DNA from: Gari tellinella
Lineage: Eukaryota; Mollusca; Bivalvia; Cardiida; Psammobiidae
Reading direction: 5' to 3'
Assembly: GCA_922989275.2 (NCBI GenBank)
Contig: OV277864.1
Location: forward strand, 52,885,550 to 52,949,549
DNA length: 64,000 bases
Part shown: piece after piece, positions 23,831-33,979 of the stretch
How the letters are laid out: each line of letters begins with the position of its first letter
Numbering within the stretch: position 1 is the stretch's first letter
Translations under genes and position numbers: made by a program
Notes under the pieces: model-generated
What the model was told of the DNA's origin: nothing
Database searches by the model: none
The model's input: only the letters and a program-made list of their open reading frames with translations

Positions 23831-24345
23831 GTGTTAAAATGCAATATAATTGTGGCGAAAATTTAATAATTGAAGGTCAGAGTTATCGCCCTTGTAAAAA
23901 TGTCCCTGACCACTTTCAGCCTTGGCATCCGGCCTTTCCAAACTCGGGAAGGTCTATACTATTCAAATATACCATTAGAAATTTTCTGCATCTCCGCTTC
24001 CAAATCATTGTTAATTAAGGGTCTTTTGAGAGTTGGCGCCCTCACTATACAGTATTATTTAAACTAGTGTTCAATGTAAAGCCTTTCAAATTTTGTCACA
24101 GGGATCTTAACTGTTGGACGCTAATTTAGACGTTCCTTTGGGTCGAATTCAGACTGGGGCGTATCCATTTACAAGCATATTTTAATGACAGGAAAAAACA
24201 CAACAGTGTTTGAAAACACATAAACGATTTCTAATCAGACGTTGATGTAGTTTGTGTCTGCATTAAATAACAACTGTTGTTCATGTATTCTTGAAATGAA
24301 AACACGCATCCAGAAATGCCGTTTTACAGTCTGTTTAATGTAAGG

Positions 24346-24592
24346 TACAGTGGAGAAAACGTTATTCTTTCCCGTTTAAACGCAAACGAAACGCAAACGC
24401 AAACACTTAAATATAGAAAAGTACATCTTTTGGACAACTCTGACAATTCATGTTTATTTTAGTGGCAAACAGTTTGGAGCCTGGTCTGATGCCGGGTTAC
24501 CCGGCATCTGATCTGACTCCAAACTGTTTGCATGGATAATAGATTTAGCGTAAACGCGTTTATTCTGGAAGAATAACGTTTTCTCCACTGTA
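24346..24592 (+). mobile_element. HP-A MITE
   Basis: TACAGTGGAGAAAACGTTAT to ACGTTTTCTCCACTGTA, perfect inverted ends with TA. CCCGTTTAAACGCAAACG lies on the left and GCGTAAACGCGTTTATT on the right. The K core at 24464-24531 is almost perfect. Confidence 0.85.
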
Positions 24593-24791
24593 TTTACAAT
24601 TCCTCTGCAATGAAAAGCATGCTAGTCGGATTGCTTGGAAATTAAACTGTTTCAACATTGTACATGTATAGATATGCAGTAAGACTTGTTACAGCAGTCA
24701 AAGAAGTACATGGCTCTCTCAATATAGATGGTAGCTTCATGCAGGAATTCGTTAGATATAAATGAGTCTACTTCTTAACCTTTATTTTGTA

Positions 24792-25036
24792 TTAACCCTT
24801 TAGCCTATGTCTAGTTTTGGGAATAGGTATTCATTTAAAGCAGCTTGTAAGTAAAGCAGAATGTGCCTTAAGGCACATTCTGCTTTACTTTCAGTCTGCT
24901 TTAAGCTTCCATCTGCAAGAATGTGGAAACTATTTCTTATAATACACAATCCTGCATGATTAAGTTGGAACTTTTTTCTTTAGTGGAGGAATAAATTAAA
25001 TGTGTTAAAATGCGCTTACATTGAGTAAAGGGTTAA
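24792..25036 (+). mobile_element. HP-C MITE
   Basis: TTAACCCTTTAGCC to GAGTAAAGGGTTAA with TTAA flanks. The hairpin at about 24838-24905 has CTTAAG at its centre. Confidence 0.85.
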
Positions 25037-25046
25037 GTAATCACCT

Positions 25047-25275
25047 GGGGCCCGTCTTACAAAACATGGTGCGACAAAATTATCAAAAGTCAGATTCTAG
25101 AATTCTCAATTGTTATTTCTCCATATTCAACCGTATTGTGATATCTCTGTTGATTCAGGTTTTCGAGGCGATTCTAAAGAGATGTCACAAGGCATGATTA
25201 TATGGATTCAATATAAATTGGATATTTTTTTTAAGTTTTGATTTACCATTTTGGAAGCCGAACCTCTCAATTCAA
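25047..25275. mobile_element. HP-G MITE, right end decayed
   Basis: GGGGCCCGTCTTACAAAAC at the left and the HP-G centre (GTGATATCTCTGTTGATTC..GAGATGTCAC). The right end near 25270 no longer matches. Confidence 0.6.
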
Positions 25276-25324
25276 GACGGGAAGTGTCCTTTCTTATTGC
25301 GTCCGTTTTACACAAATTTGACTG

Positions 25325-25535
25325 TACAGTAAAACCTCTCTATTACTACAACAAAATCTTATTAATTACTAGGAGTTTAAAACATGTGACTGCTTAAAGC
25401 AAGGTGACAGTAAAACAGAAAGTTCCTATAGGAGCTTTCTGTTTTACTGTCACCTTACTTTAAGCTGGGCCACCTGTCTTTAATACAATCAATTTGCCTT
25501 CGTTTTAGTGGTCGTAATAGCGAGGTTTAACTGTA
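25325..25535. mobile_element. HP-F MITE abutting exon b
   Basis: TACAGTAAAACCTCTCTATT at the left and AATAGCGAGGTTTAACTGTA at the right are inverted ends with TA. The hairpin centre at about 25405-25465 (GTGACAGTAAAACAGAAAG, TTCC TATAGGA, complement) is nearly perfect. Its right end is only 11 bp before the exon b acceptor, so the branch point and pyrimidine tract of that intron must lie in or overlap the element. Confidence 0.85.
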
Positions 25536-25546
25536 TATTATACCAG

Positions 25547-25751
25547 ATCGTATGGATGAACCCGAAGAAGATTGTCTTTGCCATGGATGAACATATAGTG
25601 GTTGAGGACAAGCGAATCAGCGTTGATTCATCAATGCACGGGGATTGGAACGTGCGTATAGAGCACGTGCGTTACAATGACAGCGGGCAGTACCAGTGTG
25701 TGATCAACACAAAACCTGTCAAAATCAAACACGTGCATCTCAAAGTTAATG
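25547..25751 (+). CDS. Exon b, lachesin/IgLON-like protein: second half of Ig domain 1
   Basis: Acceptor TATTATACCAG|ATC (short, weak pyrimidine tract), donor AATG|GTGAGT. It enters in phase 0 and leaves in phase 1. The peptide starts IVWMNPKKIVF, giving the Ig core Trp, continues DKRISVDSSMHGDWNVRIEH and ends DSGQYQCVINTKPVK..LKVNG, i.e. the D-x-G-x-Y-x-C signature with the second disulfide Cys. R(I/V)SV..., W...I..V and Q(I/V)NT.P.K follow lachesin/IgLON domain 1 closely. The open frame runs back through the acceptor into the HP-F element, but the peptide there (before IVW) is not Ig-like, which supports 25547 as the exon start. Confidence 0.9.
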
Positions 25752-25834
25752 GTGAGTTGACAATCGACACCATTAGCATGTTTAGGTAATGCATCGGAGT
25801 CCAACGTCCTTTTAGAGTGTAAACAACCCTTATA

Positions 25835-26594
25835 GTATTGTCGATGCTGTTTGAACTGGCACCCTATGCATATTCCGTCCTTTTCCGTAAGCTATTTTTA
25901 TCTTACGGAAAATAATTGGAGAATTCGCCACTGAACAATTAGTCTTGTACATCACAATTTGTTACAAGCGACGATAGCTCAGTAGTTTAATCGTCCCGCT
26001 AGAATCTACCCATTTTTTGGGTCGTGAGTTCGATCCCTGCCGTAGTAGTTTTACGTACATGCATTTTTGCGATGTTTTTTCTTTTGTAAATTCTTTTGTC
26101 GGGAAGACGCATGCTTGTCCTGAAAATCATTAATTGAGTTTTGTACAGTGAGTCTTGTCTAACACAAAACTGTATAAAGACGTAAAAGTAATGTAAACCA
26201 ATAATGAAATGAAAAGTGAATAAAAGAATTAAAAAATGATGAAGAAAATAAACATTGAAACAAAACAAATTACAAAATTAATACAGACATATTTTATATG
26301 GAGAGATATTAAATTCATAATAAAAATATATCCGTTTTATTATTCTTTTTAAAAAGACCTGAACGATCTATGTTATTAAAAATAGATCTTACATAGTTTC
26401 GAACCCACAGCCTCTGTCTTTACAGTCAGCGGTACATGCCACTGGGCAATTGCGTCCGTAATAAAATTTATATATGTTTCCAAGTACATTTGTATTTATT
26501 GATTTTTATCTATACAGTTAACGGAAATTCCCGACTTTATCGACGAAAGTTGACGAAAACTGATGATTGCCAGTTCAAAAATCATCGACAATAC
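25835..26594. mobile_element. Composite inverted element with two opposed tRNA-like heads
   Basis: GTATTGTCGATG at 25835-25846 and CATCGACAATAC at 26583-26594 are exact inverted ends, followed inward by TTTGAACTGGCA on both sides. Inside, TTCCGTAAGC..CTTACGGAAA forms a small hairpin near 25885-25915. Two tRNA-derived heads face each other: + at about 25969-26048 (box A TAGCTCAGTAGTTTAATCG, box B GAGTTCGATCC) and - at about 26391-26470 (complement has TGCCCAGTGGCA and GGGTTCGAA). Neither head folds as an intact tRNA. The same plan recurs at 29978-30937. Confidence 0.65.
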
Positions 26595-26738
26595 GACATC
26601 TTACGTTCTTGAATACCCTCCAATAATCATTCATTTTGCCTCCGTGTTTATGCACTTTTCACGGGTACAAACGGATCATTTAGGAATCACACACGCAAAA
26701 ATGTACTAATCATCTGAAATGCAGCCATTTTACCACAT

Positions 26739-26990
26739 TTAACCCTTTACCCCATAGCCTGATTTTAGTTTTGAAAAAAGGTGACTGATTACAGCAGGTT
26801 TAAAGTAAAGCAGAATGAGCCCTAAGGCGCATTCTGCTTTACTTTCAGCCTGCTTTAAGCTACTACCTGCTAGAATAAAAAGATTATTCCTTCTGATACA
26901 TTTTCATGACTATATAAAATGGAACTATTTTCTTCAGCGGAGGAATTAAATGAATGCGCTAAAAGGCGCTTCTATAAGGTAAAGGGTTAA
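26739..26990 (+). mobile_element. HP-C MITE
   Basis: TTAACCCTTTACCCC to AGGTAAAGGGTTAA with TTAA flanks; hairpin at about 26792-26860. Confidence 0.85.
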
Positions 26991-27006
26991 AGAAAGATTT
27001 TAATTA

Positions 27007-27367
27007 TACAATGCTCCCTCTCTACGTCAAATGGGAGACATAGATTGCGTATCTTGTTAGGAGGGAGTCGTTATAGAGAATGACCATTAAGATTTTCATT
27101 TGCAAAACGCTTGAAGTCAGATCAGACGCCGCGTAACGCGGCGTCTGATCTATATTCAAGCTGTTTGTCACTCGTCATTATATTTATTCTATCAAAAGGT
27201 CCACTTATATGTAACTTTGAGAACAACTGCAGACGACAAATTTAAGCAGACAGTATTGCAGCTATGAAAAGGTTAGACACTACTGTCTTGTTTGGTGAAC
27301 AGCGGCAAGTGTCGTTGTAAGGAGGGAGTCGTTGGTGGGAGGGCCGTTGAAGAGAAGGAAAACTGTA
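27007..27367 (+). mobile_element. HP-B MITE
   Basis: TACAATGCTCCCTCTCTAC to GAGAAGGAAAACTGTA with TA flanks. K core at about 27108-27170 (GATCAGACGCCGCG TAA CGCGGCGTCTGATC). Confidence 0.8.
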
Positions 27368-28104
27368 ATATTGTAAGCTGCTTTGTTTGAAACAGTAAGT
27401 ATCGGAACAGATTGGTTAAATATTAGCTCAGTACTGTTCGCTATGGCTCGTGTGCTCACTTGGACGCAATTTTTGATGTCCTGTTCGCTTCGGCAATTGA
27501 CCTTCAAATGACTCCGATATATATTACCTGAACACGCTACCTGGCTCTTGTTTGATATCATTGTTTCGACCTGTTCTGTTTATTCTAATTTAGCACTACA
27601 TGTAAGTAACATTGTGGGATTTCATGCATAAGGATCAATATTGCTACCACAACATGCAAAAACACCACTTATAATTCTGTATTTTAATAAATATTGGTCT
27701 AAATTAGCAAACAGGGTAAACCCAGATTAGAGGTGCACTCTGATCTGGGTGTACAGCTTTTTGCAAATGTAATGAGTATAGGTGTAACAGGTATATAGTG
27801 TTGAAAGAGTTTACTCATTCACAATTGAACAATTACAGCTTTTCAATTAGCCTAGGAAACATTGGACTTTTCATGATAATAATGGAAATTAATATGTTTG
27901 GGATATCATCATTATAGTATTTGGACAATATGCTTCTGCTTCATTAAACCGGTGTACACGTATAATCGGTGCAATCCGAAAATTTAAAATAGCGTTCACT
28001 ACACTTCATTTAACATACCGGGTTCTAACATAGAGAAAAAAGTTAAAACTTCCACGTCAATCGCCAAATCCATCAGAATTGTCTATTCTGTGCTTTTATG
28101 TAAA
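27368..28104. other. Intron b-c sequence with one core relic
   Basis: A decayed core (GCAAACAGGGTAAACCCAGA..CTGATCTGGGTGTACAGC) is at 27709-27770. Nothing else recognised. Confidence 0.4.
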
Positions 28105-28298
28105 CAGGGCTCCAGATAAGAGGGAGTAAACTGCACAAATCCAACATTTTCTCACTTATTTTAGCATCAAATCCTATGGTGTCACTACTCATTAGAATCG
28201 TCTCTTTGAGACGATTCTAATGAGTAGTGACACCATAGGGTTTAAAGCAGAAATAAAGATTTTAGTTTTTGAAATACCCCCCTTATCTGGAACTCTGG
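28105..28298. mobile_element. HP-H MITE (complete)
   Basis: CAGGGCTCCAGATAAGAGGG at the left and CCCCTTATCTGGAACTCTG at the right are inverted ends. The centre ATGGTGTCACTACTCATTAG / AATCGTCTC TTTGA and the complement is a hairpin with arms over 30 bp. Confidence 0.8.
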
Positions 28299-28374
28299 TA
28301 AATTCACACTTTTTCGGATTACATGTACACTGGCGATACAAATACTTAGATGTAAGGATGATCCTTCATACTAT

Positions 28375-28480
28375 TACATTTTGATAATGCTTATAATAGT
28401 AATAATTATAATAGTAGTATAGAGAAGAGACGAAGAAGAAGTAGAAAAGGAGAAGAAAAAAGGAGATTAATTAGACGTGT
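28375..28480. repeat. AT then purine-rich simple sequence
   Basis: ATAATAGTAATAATTATAAT-type sequence passes into GAAGAAGAAGTAGAAAAGG-type purine repeats just upstream of exon c. Confidence 0.6.
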
Positions 28481-28493
28481 TTATGTGTTTCAG

Positions 28494-28643
28494 TGCCTCC
28501 ACACATACTACATGACGAATCCAGTCGGGACATTGAGGTAGAGGAAGGCTCAAACGTACAACTACAATGCAAAGCAACCGGGGCGCCCGCGCCAAATATC
28601 ACGTGGTACAAACACACACAATCCCCGATGCAAGTCCGGGAAA
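28494..28643 (+). CDS. Exon c, lachesin/IgLON-like protein: first half of Ig domain 2
   Basis: Acceptor TTTATGTGTTTCAG|TG, donor GGGAAA|GTAAGT; phase 1 in and phase 1 out. The peptide reads VPPHILHDESSRDIEVEEGS, NVQLQCKATGAPAPNITWYK. VPP.I...SSD/R.. opens domain 2 in this family; QCKATG..P.P.I.W is the B-C strand block with the first Cys and the core Trp. NIT is a candidate N-glycosylation site. The - codon junctions to exon b (G|TG, Val) and exon d (A|AT, Asn) keep the frame. Confidence 0.9.
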
Positions 28644-29356
28644 GTAAGTATACATAGCGATCTACTTCATATGTTAGTCTGGTTCCCTTGCTAATATAAC
28701 TTCGATTATGAGGTCAGGCGCACACAGATAATGGCGGTGACCATGGATTTGACCAGGGGCGTTAAAACAAGAAGGAACGACTTTGAAGGCACACGCTTAA
28801 TATCTTAACATATAATTCACGCCATTAAGATAGGATTAAATATGCCAATGATTAGTAATTCAGTTGTGTATTTTGTTTTATAAAGCTTCAATTCACATAT
28901 GTTCGCGACCGTGCTTGCATACGGTATACTTTTCCTTACAGATTTCGATGAAAAGTATCGACGTGTGGGAATTTTTACCCCACCGCACTACTTAGTTCGG
29001 AACATACTTTTGTGGTCTGCCTGTCTGTCGCTCTGTTGGTCTGTCTCTCTGTTTGTTTGTCCGTTATTCAACAACTTTACCCTTGTCTCATAACTCTGGA
29101 ACTACATAGGATAGAGATTTATATTTGGAATACTGATCAGGCTCTGAACATTTTCTCTCTAATTTAAATACTAGTATGTACTCAAATCAAGATGCTCTTG
29201 AGCTTTTGAGCTCAATACAAAAAATGGATGGTGTCGGACAAATGGCAAGATAATTTAGATGCATTTAAACGGACTACACTACAGATAGACCAAAAACAAT
29301 ATGCTCCCGTCTAAGTATTGCAGGGGTATAAAATACCGACGCATCGTTGCTTATCA
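28644..29356. other. Intron c-d sequence with pyrimidine/CTGT-rich tract
   Basis: 28955-29060 has CCCCACCGCACTAC followed by an imperfect GTCTGCCTGTCTGT tract; related text, reversed, lies at 58560-58680 (GGACAGATGGG.., CACC/GGGGTATA). No exon seen. Confidence 0.4.
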
Positions 29357-29608
29357 TTAACCCTTTACCTCATAGCCTGTTTCTAGTTTTGAAGACAGGT
29401 GACCACTTAAAGCAGGTTGAAAGTAAAGCAGAATGTGCCTTAAGGCACATTCTGCTTTACTTTCAGCCTGCTTTAAGCTAAAATCTGCTAGGCTATATAA
29501 AATATTTGTAATAGTAATTGTTCATGAGGTTATAAACTGGAACTATTTTCTTCAGCGGATGAATAAATTAAATACGCTAAAAGCCGCTTCTATGGGGGAA
29601 AGGGTTAA
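29357..29608 (+). mobile_element. HP-C MITE
   Basis: TTAACCCTTTACC to GGAAAGGGTTAA with TTAA flanks; hairpin at about 29409-29478 with CTTAAG at its centre. Confidence 0.85.
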
Positions 29609-29749
29609 AACGTATGCCGTCTGCAACCACGGTTGCAAACATATGTGACTTTAGGTTTTAAAAGAAAACACACAATTTAAGTACTAATCATTGTCATATC
29701 TTAGCTTATCTAAACGGTATGAATTATATAATGTAAAGATATTAAGCGC

Positions 29750-29880
29750 GTACCATCTAAATAAATCTGCTTGACAAACGTTGTTCATCCTAATTAGACG
29801 CCGGGTTACCTGGCGCCTGATCTGGCTCCAAATTGTTTGCAATGGAAATAAACGGTAAAGCGTAGAGAAACGTGTTTATC
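29750..29880 (+). repeat. HP-A relic
   Basis: A decayed core (TAGACGCCGGGTTACCTGGC, GCCTGATCTGGCTCC) followed by TTTGCAATGGAAATAAACGG and GCGTAGAGAAACGTGTTTATC. Confidence 0.55.
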
Positions 29881-29977
29881 ATGATATAATAATATCTACT
29901 ATCTTCGTTCTAACAGTAAAAATAACGTATTATCAGCTGTATGAACCATGTAAATATCTAAGTTCCAACATGTACGA

Positions 29978-30937
29978 GTATTGTCGATAAGATTTGACCT
30001 GTCGGATGTTGAATATTCCGTCGTTTTCCGTAAGCTATCTTTATCTTCCGGAAACAACAAAACAGTGTATTGTAAATAAACCATTCAAGGATGACGCCAA
30101 TTTGATTATATTATCTGATAAAGATATCTACAGTCGGTAATGGCTCAGTGGTTATGTATCTGCGCTACCAACGTAAGGGGTATAGGTTCGATACCCGATA
30201 GAGTTAATTTTGTAATATTTCTTAATGTGTCTTTTTTATAACTTTTTTATGGTAGACACATACAAACCATGATAGTCATGCAATTGTATAAAATAAAGTG
30301 CAGTGAACTTGCCTTAGGAAACTTGGATAGAGAAGTGCGTATACAGTGGAGAAAAAGTTATTCTATCCCGTTTGAACGCAAACGAAACGCAAACGCAAAA
30401 CAATAAATCATAGAGCATGACAATGTTTGCTATTCATGTTCATCTGAGTGGCAAACAGTTTGGAGCCTGATCAGACGCCGGGTTACCAGGCGTCTGATCT
30501 GGCTCCAAACTGTTTGCTATGGAAATAATAGTTTAGCGTAAACGCTTTTATTGGAAAAGAAAAACGTTTTTTCCACTGTAGCAACATTACGTTATGCAAA
30601 GCTCTCTCTGGCAAAAAGCACTCTTTGTTACTTCTGTATTTCGTTAAGCAGCAAGTTTTTCTTTACCCAAACGTTAACTGTTTTATTTTAAGTAAACTAT
30701 ATAATTATCGAGAAAAAAACCCTGAAGCTGACGTTTACAAAACAGTGCCTTGAATCGAACCAACGACCCTAGCACTACCAATCAATGACACTATCCACTA
30801 AGCCTTTGCGACAGTGGCGTTAGAATACTACCTGAAGTTTTCATTGATCTATAAATAAAGTATACGGAAACTTCCGATGGTGCCAACGAAAGTTGACGGA
30901 AAGTGATGACCGACAGGTCAAACCTTATGGATAATAT
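29978..30937. mobile_element. Second composite element with opposed tRNA-like heads, plus nested HP-A
   Basis: GTATTGTCGATAAGATTTGA at the left and (complement) ATATTATCCATAAGGTTTGA at the right are inverted ends, continued by CCTGTCGG on both sides. TTTTCCGTAAGCTATCTTTA recurs from the first copy. Heads: + at about 30134-30200 (box A TGGCTCAGTGGTTA, box B GGTTCGATACC) and - at about 30741-30815 (complement has GGCTTAGTGGATA and GGTTCGATTC). Without the nested HP-A (30342-30580) the element is about 720 bp, close to the 760 bp of the first copy. Confidence 0.65.
30342..30580 (+). mobile_element. HP-A MITE nested in the composite element
   Basis: TACAGTGGAGAAAAAGTTAT to ACGTTTTTTCCACTGTA with TA flanks; K core at about 30452-30518. 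Confidence 0.85.
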
Positions 30938-31083
30938 GTGCATATAGTTTATGTAAATACTTATACACAATTCAATTGTCACTGCAAAAGTAATATGCTT
31001 TTTCCCACCAACGCACTTGTTTACACTACAAAAATTATGTTTGCTACAAATAGTTTTATCAGAAATGGACTGTGAAATTTACA

Positions 31084-31322
31084 TACAGTGGAGAAAAACG
31101 TTATTCTTTCCCGTTGAAATGCAAACGCATCGCATTAAAACGTGAAAAGGCAATCTTTCGACAATTCTTACTGTTCATGTAAATATGAATGGCAAACAGT
31201 TTGGAGCCTGATCAGACGCCGGGTAACCCGGCGTCTGATCTGGCTGCAAACTGTTTACAATGGAAATAACAGTTTAAGCGTAAATGCATTGGTTGGGAAT
31301 GAATAAAGTTTTCCTAACTGTA
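31084..31322 (+). mobile_element. HP-A MITE
   Basis: TACAGTGGAGAAAAACG to AGTTTTCCTAACTGTA with TA flanks. K core at 31192-31258 (GATCAGACGCCGGGTAACCC and complement). Confidence 0.8.
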
Positions 31323-31776
31323 CCTGTAATTGCACGCAGCCAATATTCTATTTAGCTCTATCGCCTCTAAATGTGAACTCGGTGTCATATGACCATTTCT
31401 TATTTCGGGGTGCTGTAAAACCCAACTCAATCAATCAATATAAAGGTGGCCACTTCCGGTTTAGATCAAACACCTTGTAACTCAGCGTCTAATCTGGTAC
31501 TAAGCATTCACTAAGAATAACCTTACTTGTCATTCCCTATAAGAATATGACATTTTAGATATATTGTTGTGTCCGCCTTTTTTTTCATCTACACGAAAAC
31601 AACAGCATTATTATTTTCATCTGAAATGGAACACACTGTAAAATAGCTGTAAGTTTCCTAAAATGTCAACTGATCGCTTTTATCACACACTAGTTTGTTC
31701 AAAAAGTGAAAACTGAAAACAGTGTAGACGCTGACTAGAGTGAGCAGTCTGATAAGGGTATACATTGCTTGCTTAG

Positions 31777-32021
31777 GGCCCGTTTAAAAAAACTTCGAAA
31801 GACAAGTGTTGTTGTTAGTCAGATGATAACAGTCTCAATAATCATTTAGTCATCCATCTAATCATGTCGTGTGACATCTCTTTGGACTTGTTTTGAAAAG
31901 ACGATTCTATACAGATGTCACAAGACAGAGTTAGATAGAAAGATTATAAATTTAATGTACATATATTTAAAGTTTTGACCTACGACCATTTTTGTAGTAC
32001 GAAGTTTTATGAAACGGACCC
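31777..32021. mobile_element. HP-G MITE upstream of exon d
   Basis: GGGCCCGTTTAAAAAAACTT at the left and AAGTTTTATGAAACGGACCC at the right; centre GTGACATCTCTTTGGACTTG, TTTTGAAAAGACG. It ends about 80 bp before exon d. Confidence 0.75.
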
Positions 32022-32053
32022 CATGTCTGTCTGTCTGTCTGCCTGTCTGTCCC
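32022..32053. repeat. (GTCT)n microsatellite
   Basis: GTCTGTCTGTCTGTCTGCCT and GTCTGTCC directly follow the HP-G element. Confidence 0.85.
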
Positions 32054-32103
32054 ATTGCTTAGGACTATAGTTTGATTGGTTTAAAATTGCTTATATTTTC
32101 TAG

Positions 32104-32232
32104 ATTTGAAACATCAAGGCGAGGTCCTGAACATTACGAATATACAGAGGTATCAATGGGGAATGTATGTATGTCATGCCGACAACAGGGTACAACCAGC
32201 GACCAGCAGACAAATGATGATCAACGTACAAT
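32104..32232 (+). CDS. Exon d, lachesin/IgLON-like protein: second half of Ig domain 2
   Basis: Acceptor TTGCTTATATTTTCTAG|AT. The peptide NLKHQGEVLNITNIQRYQ, WGMYVCHADNRVQPATSRQM and MINVQ carries the second disulfide Cys of domain 2 in (D/W)-G-x-Y-x-C; GEVLNIT is the usual E-F strand text of lachesins and a candidate glycosylation site. The donor was chosen as CAAT|GTACGG because it alone gives the phase-1 junction T|AT (Tyr) and the family text NVQYAPVV. This donor departs from GTAAGT at two positions. The open frame continues a little past the donor into an HP-D element, without Ig-like content. Confidence 0.88.
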
Positions 32233-32243
32233 GTACGGGTTGC

Positions 32244-32466
32244 TTTACCGATTTGCGTCCAATGGACCCTTCCATGCTTATACATTGGATGAGTCCAGTT
32301 TTGATAAATGAGATATCTGGTCTAAAAATTCATTTGCGTTTTGTTTCATATTGAAATTCCTATCATCAAACGGTGAAGACTCTGATCGGACACAGCATTC
32401 TGTTCAGCGTCTTCATTGTTTTTTATGTCTCTTTTATAGGTACATGTAGTTAGACACAAATAGGTA
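32244..32466. mobile_element. HP-D MITE directly after exon d
   Basis: GATTTGCGTCCAATGGACCC and TTCCATGCTTATACATTGGA match HP-D from its left end onwards; the decayed core is at about 32368-32425 and the right end is GACACAAATAGGTAAATG. The left end is about 11 bp from the splice donor of exon d. Confidence 0.65.
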
Positions 32467-32626
32467 AATGTAAGTTTCAATATTCAATTTGAATTTTATT
32501 CTTTGTTGTGATACTTTAATACTTTGAGAAGATATGCATGTTTCCTGTTTAAGCGAGACGAAATGAAAATCAATAAAACAGTGTGACGGTTAGTTTACCT
32601 CTGAGTGCAAGGTATTCGGAATCAGA

Positions 32627-32868
32627 GGCCCATCTTACGAAACGTCATACGACAAAAACGGTCGTAAGTTAAATCTTTAGAATACATCTCATTTCCGATT
32701 TCTCCATATAATCCTGTAGTGTGGCATCTTTTTTAAATTGAATCTTTAAGACGACTCCAAAGAGATGTCAAAAGACATGATAAGATGGAGAAATGAATAA
32801 AAACTGATATTTTAAGTATCTGATTAACGACAATATTTGTCGTAAGACATTTAATAAAACGGGTATCT
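32627..32868. mobile_element. HP-G MITE, decayed ends
   Basis: GGCCCATCTTACGAAACGTC at the left, AAGACATTTAATAAAACGGG at the right, centre with TGTGGCATCTTTTT..AAGAGATGTCAAAA. Confidence 0.65.
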
Positions 32869-33349
32869 AGTGTCTGCACCGTCTCCTAACTGTTTTTGCA
32901 AATACGAGTTGACTAAAATAATAGTACACGAGCCTTGGCGAGCGTCTTATTAAGTTAAATCAACGAGTTTATTACAACTGATAAATAATAGGCACGAATG
33001 TTAGAGTCTATTTCTTACATAACAATAATTTTAAACACATATAAAATTAATCGAAGTCATAGTTTGTCGTCTTTCTGCTTTATTGATTTTCCGCCAAAAC
33101 ATGAAGTTTACGGTAACGTAATCGCAAATTACGTCATTTGGTGTCGCGCTACATGCGGCGCTTGTAGACGAAAAGGTTTGTCAGGAGCACAAAAACGATA
33201 TTATCCAAAATTACTAATGGATTACGATATTTACATAATGGCTGTTTTACTCTTACATACCGCAAGTTATAAAGTTGTTTATTTCGAAAGAAAGAACATC
33301 TACTCTATACTGTATACAGGTAACGTGTAGACACGATTACATTCAATGT

Positions 33350-33550
33350 GGTCGTACTACTACTACTACTTCTTCTTTCTTTTATACTACCACATGTTTC
33401 TTCTTTTACATAACTGATATAAGTACTTCTACTACTACTATTACTACTTCCACCATATATCTACTTTTACTTGTTTTACTACTAGTACAACTACATGCAC
33501 CACAAAGCACCTGTTACCTCTACTATTACTACTACTACTGCTGCTCCTTC
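33350..33550. repeat. (TAC/TTC)n microsatellite upstream of exon e
   Basis: Imperfect TAC and CTT triplet tracts (ACTACTACTACTACTTCTTC, CTTCTACTACTACTATTAC) span about 200 bp and end about 60 bp before exon e. A 97-codon frame across them is low-complexity and rejected. Confidence 0.8.
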
Positions 33551-33608
33551 TACAGTAAAAGTTGTTGATATTATTAGCTACATGTGCTTTCTTTTCTTCA
33601 TGTTTCAG

Positions 33609-33896
33609 ATGCCCCGGTAGTAAAAGTACTCAACAAGCGATTGGGCCAAGTCACTGGTAAAATGACAGTTTTAGAATGTAATGTTAAGTCTTACCCCAAA
33701 GCCAAAATGCTCTGGTTTAGGCATGGATACCCCATCAAACACAGCTATAGGTATAGGCTCGAGGTATACCCTGGTGATCCGAACGAATATAGCCTTGCCT
33801 TGGAAATTCCAAAGTTAAATAAAAATGACTTTGGGGACTATACATGCCTGGCGCAAAACAGAATGGGTAACGACTCAGCTACAATGATTCTTTATG
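33609..33896 (+). CDS. Exon e, lachesin/IgLON-like protein: complete Ig domain 3
   Basis: Acceptor TTTCTTTTCTTCATGTTTCAG (33588-33608), donor TTTATG|GTGAGT; phase 1 in and out. It opens (Y)APVVKVLNKRLG, the family start of domain 3, then TVLECNVKSYPKAKMLWFRH with first Cys and core Trp, YSLALEIPKLNKNDFGDYTC with the D-x-G-x-Y-x-C second Cys, and LAQNRMGNDSATMILYG. N-(x)-(M)-G.. closing text and a NDS glycosylation sequon are as expected. One exon covers the entire domain, unlike domains 1 and 2, which are each split by an intron. Confidence 0.93.
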
Positions 33897-33979
33897 GTGA
33901 GTATAAGCAGTATAACATGTCATTACAACAGTGAGAAAAATAGATAAAAGTAGTGTCAACTCTCTAGATACCACATTTT

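Noticed and set aside
25969..26048. Possible tRNA gene
   Set aside because: Box A and box B are present but the acceptor stem does not pair and no amino-acid identity fits. It is a SINE head within the composite element.
32998..33330. 110-codon + strand open frame before exon e
   Set aside because: No recognisable domain, no repeat match, no codon or splice support. It could be chance in an AT-rich intron. A protein search and RNA-seq would decide.
33275..33568. 97-codon frame rich in Thr, Ser and Tyr
   Set aside because: It is a translation of the TAC/TTC microsatellite.
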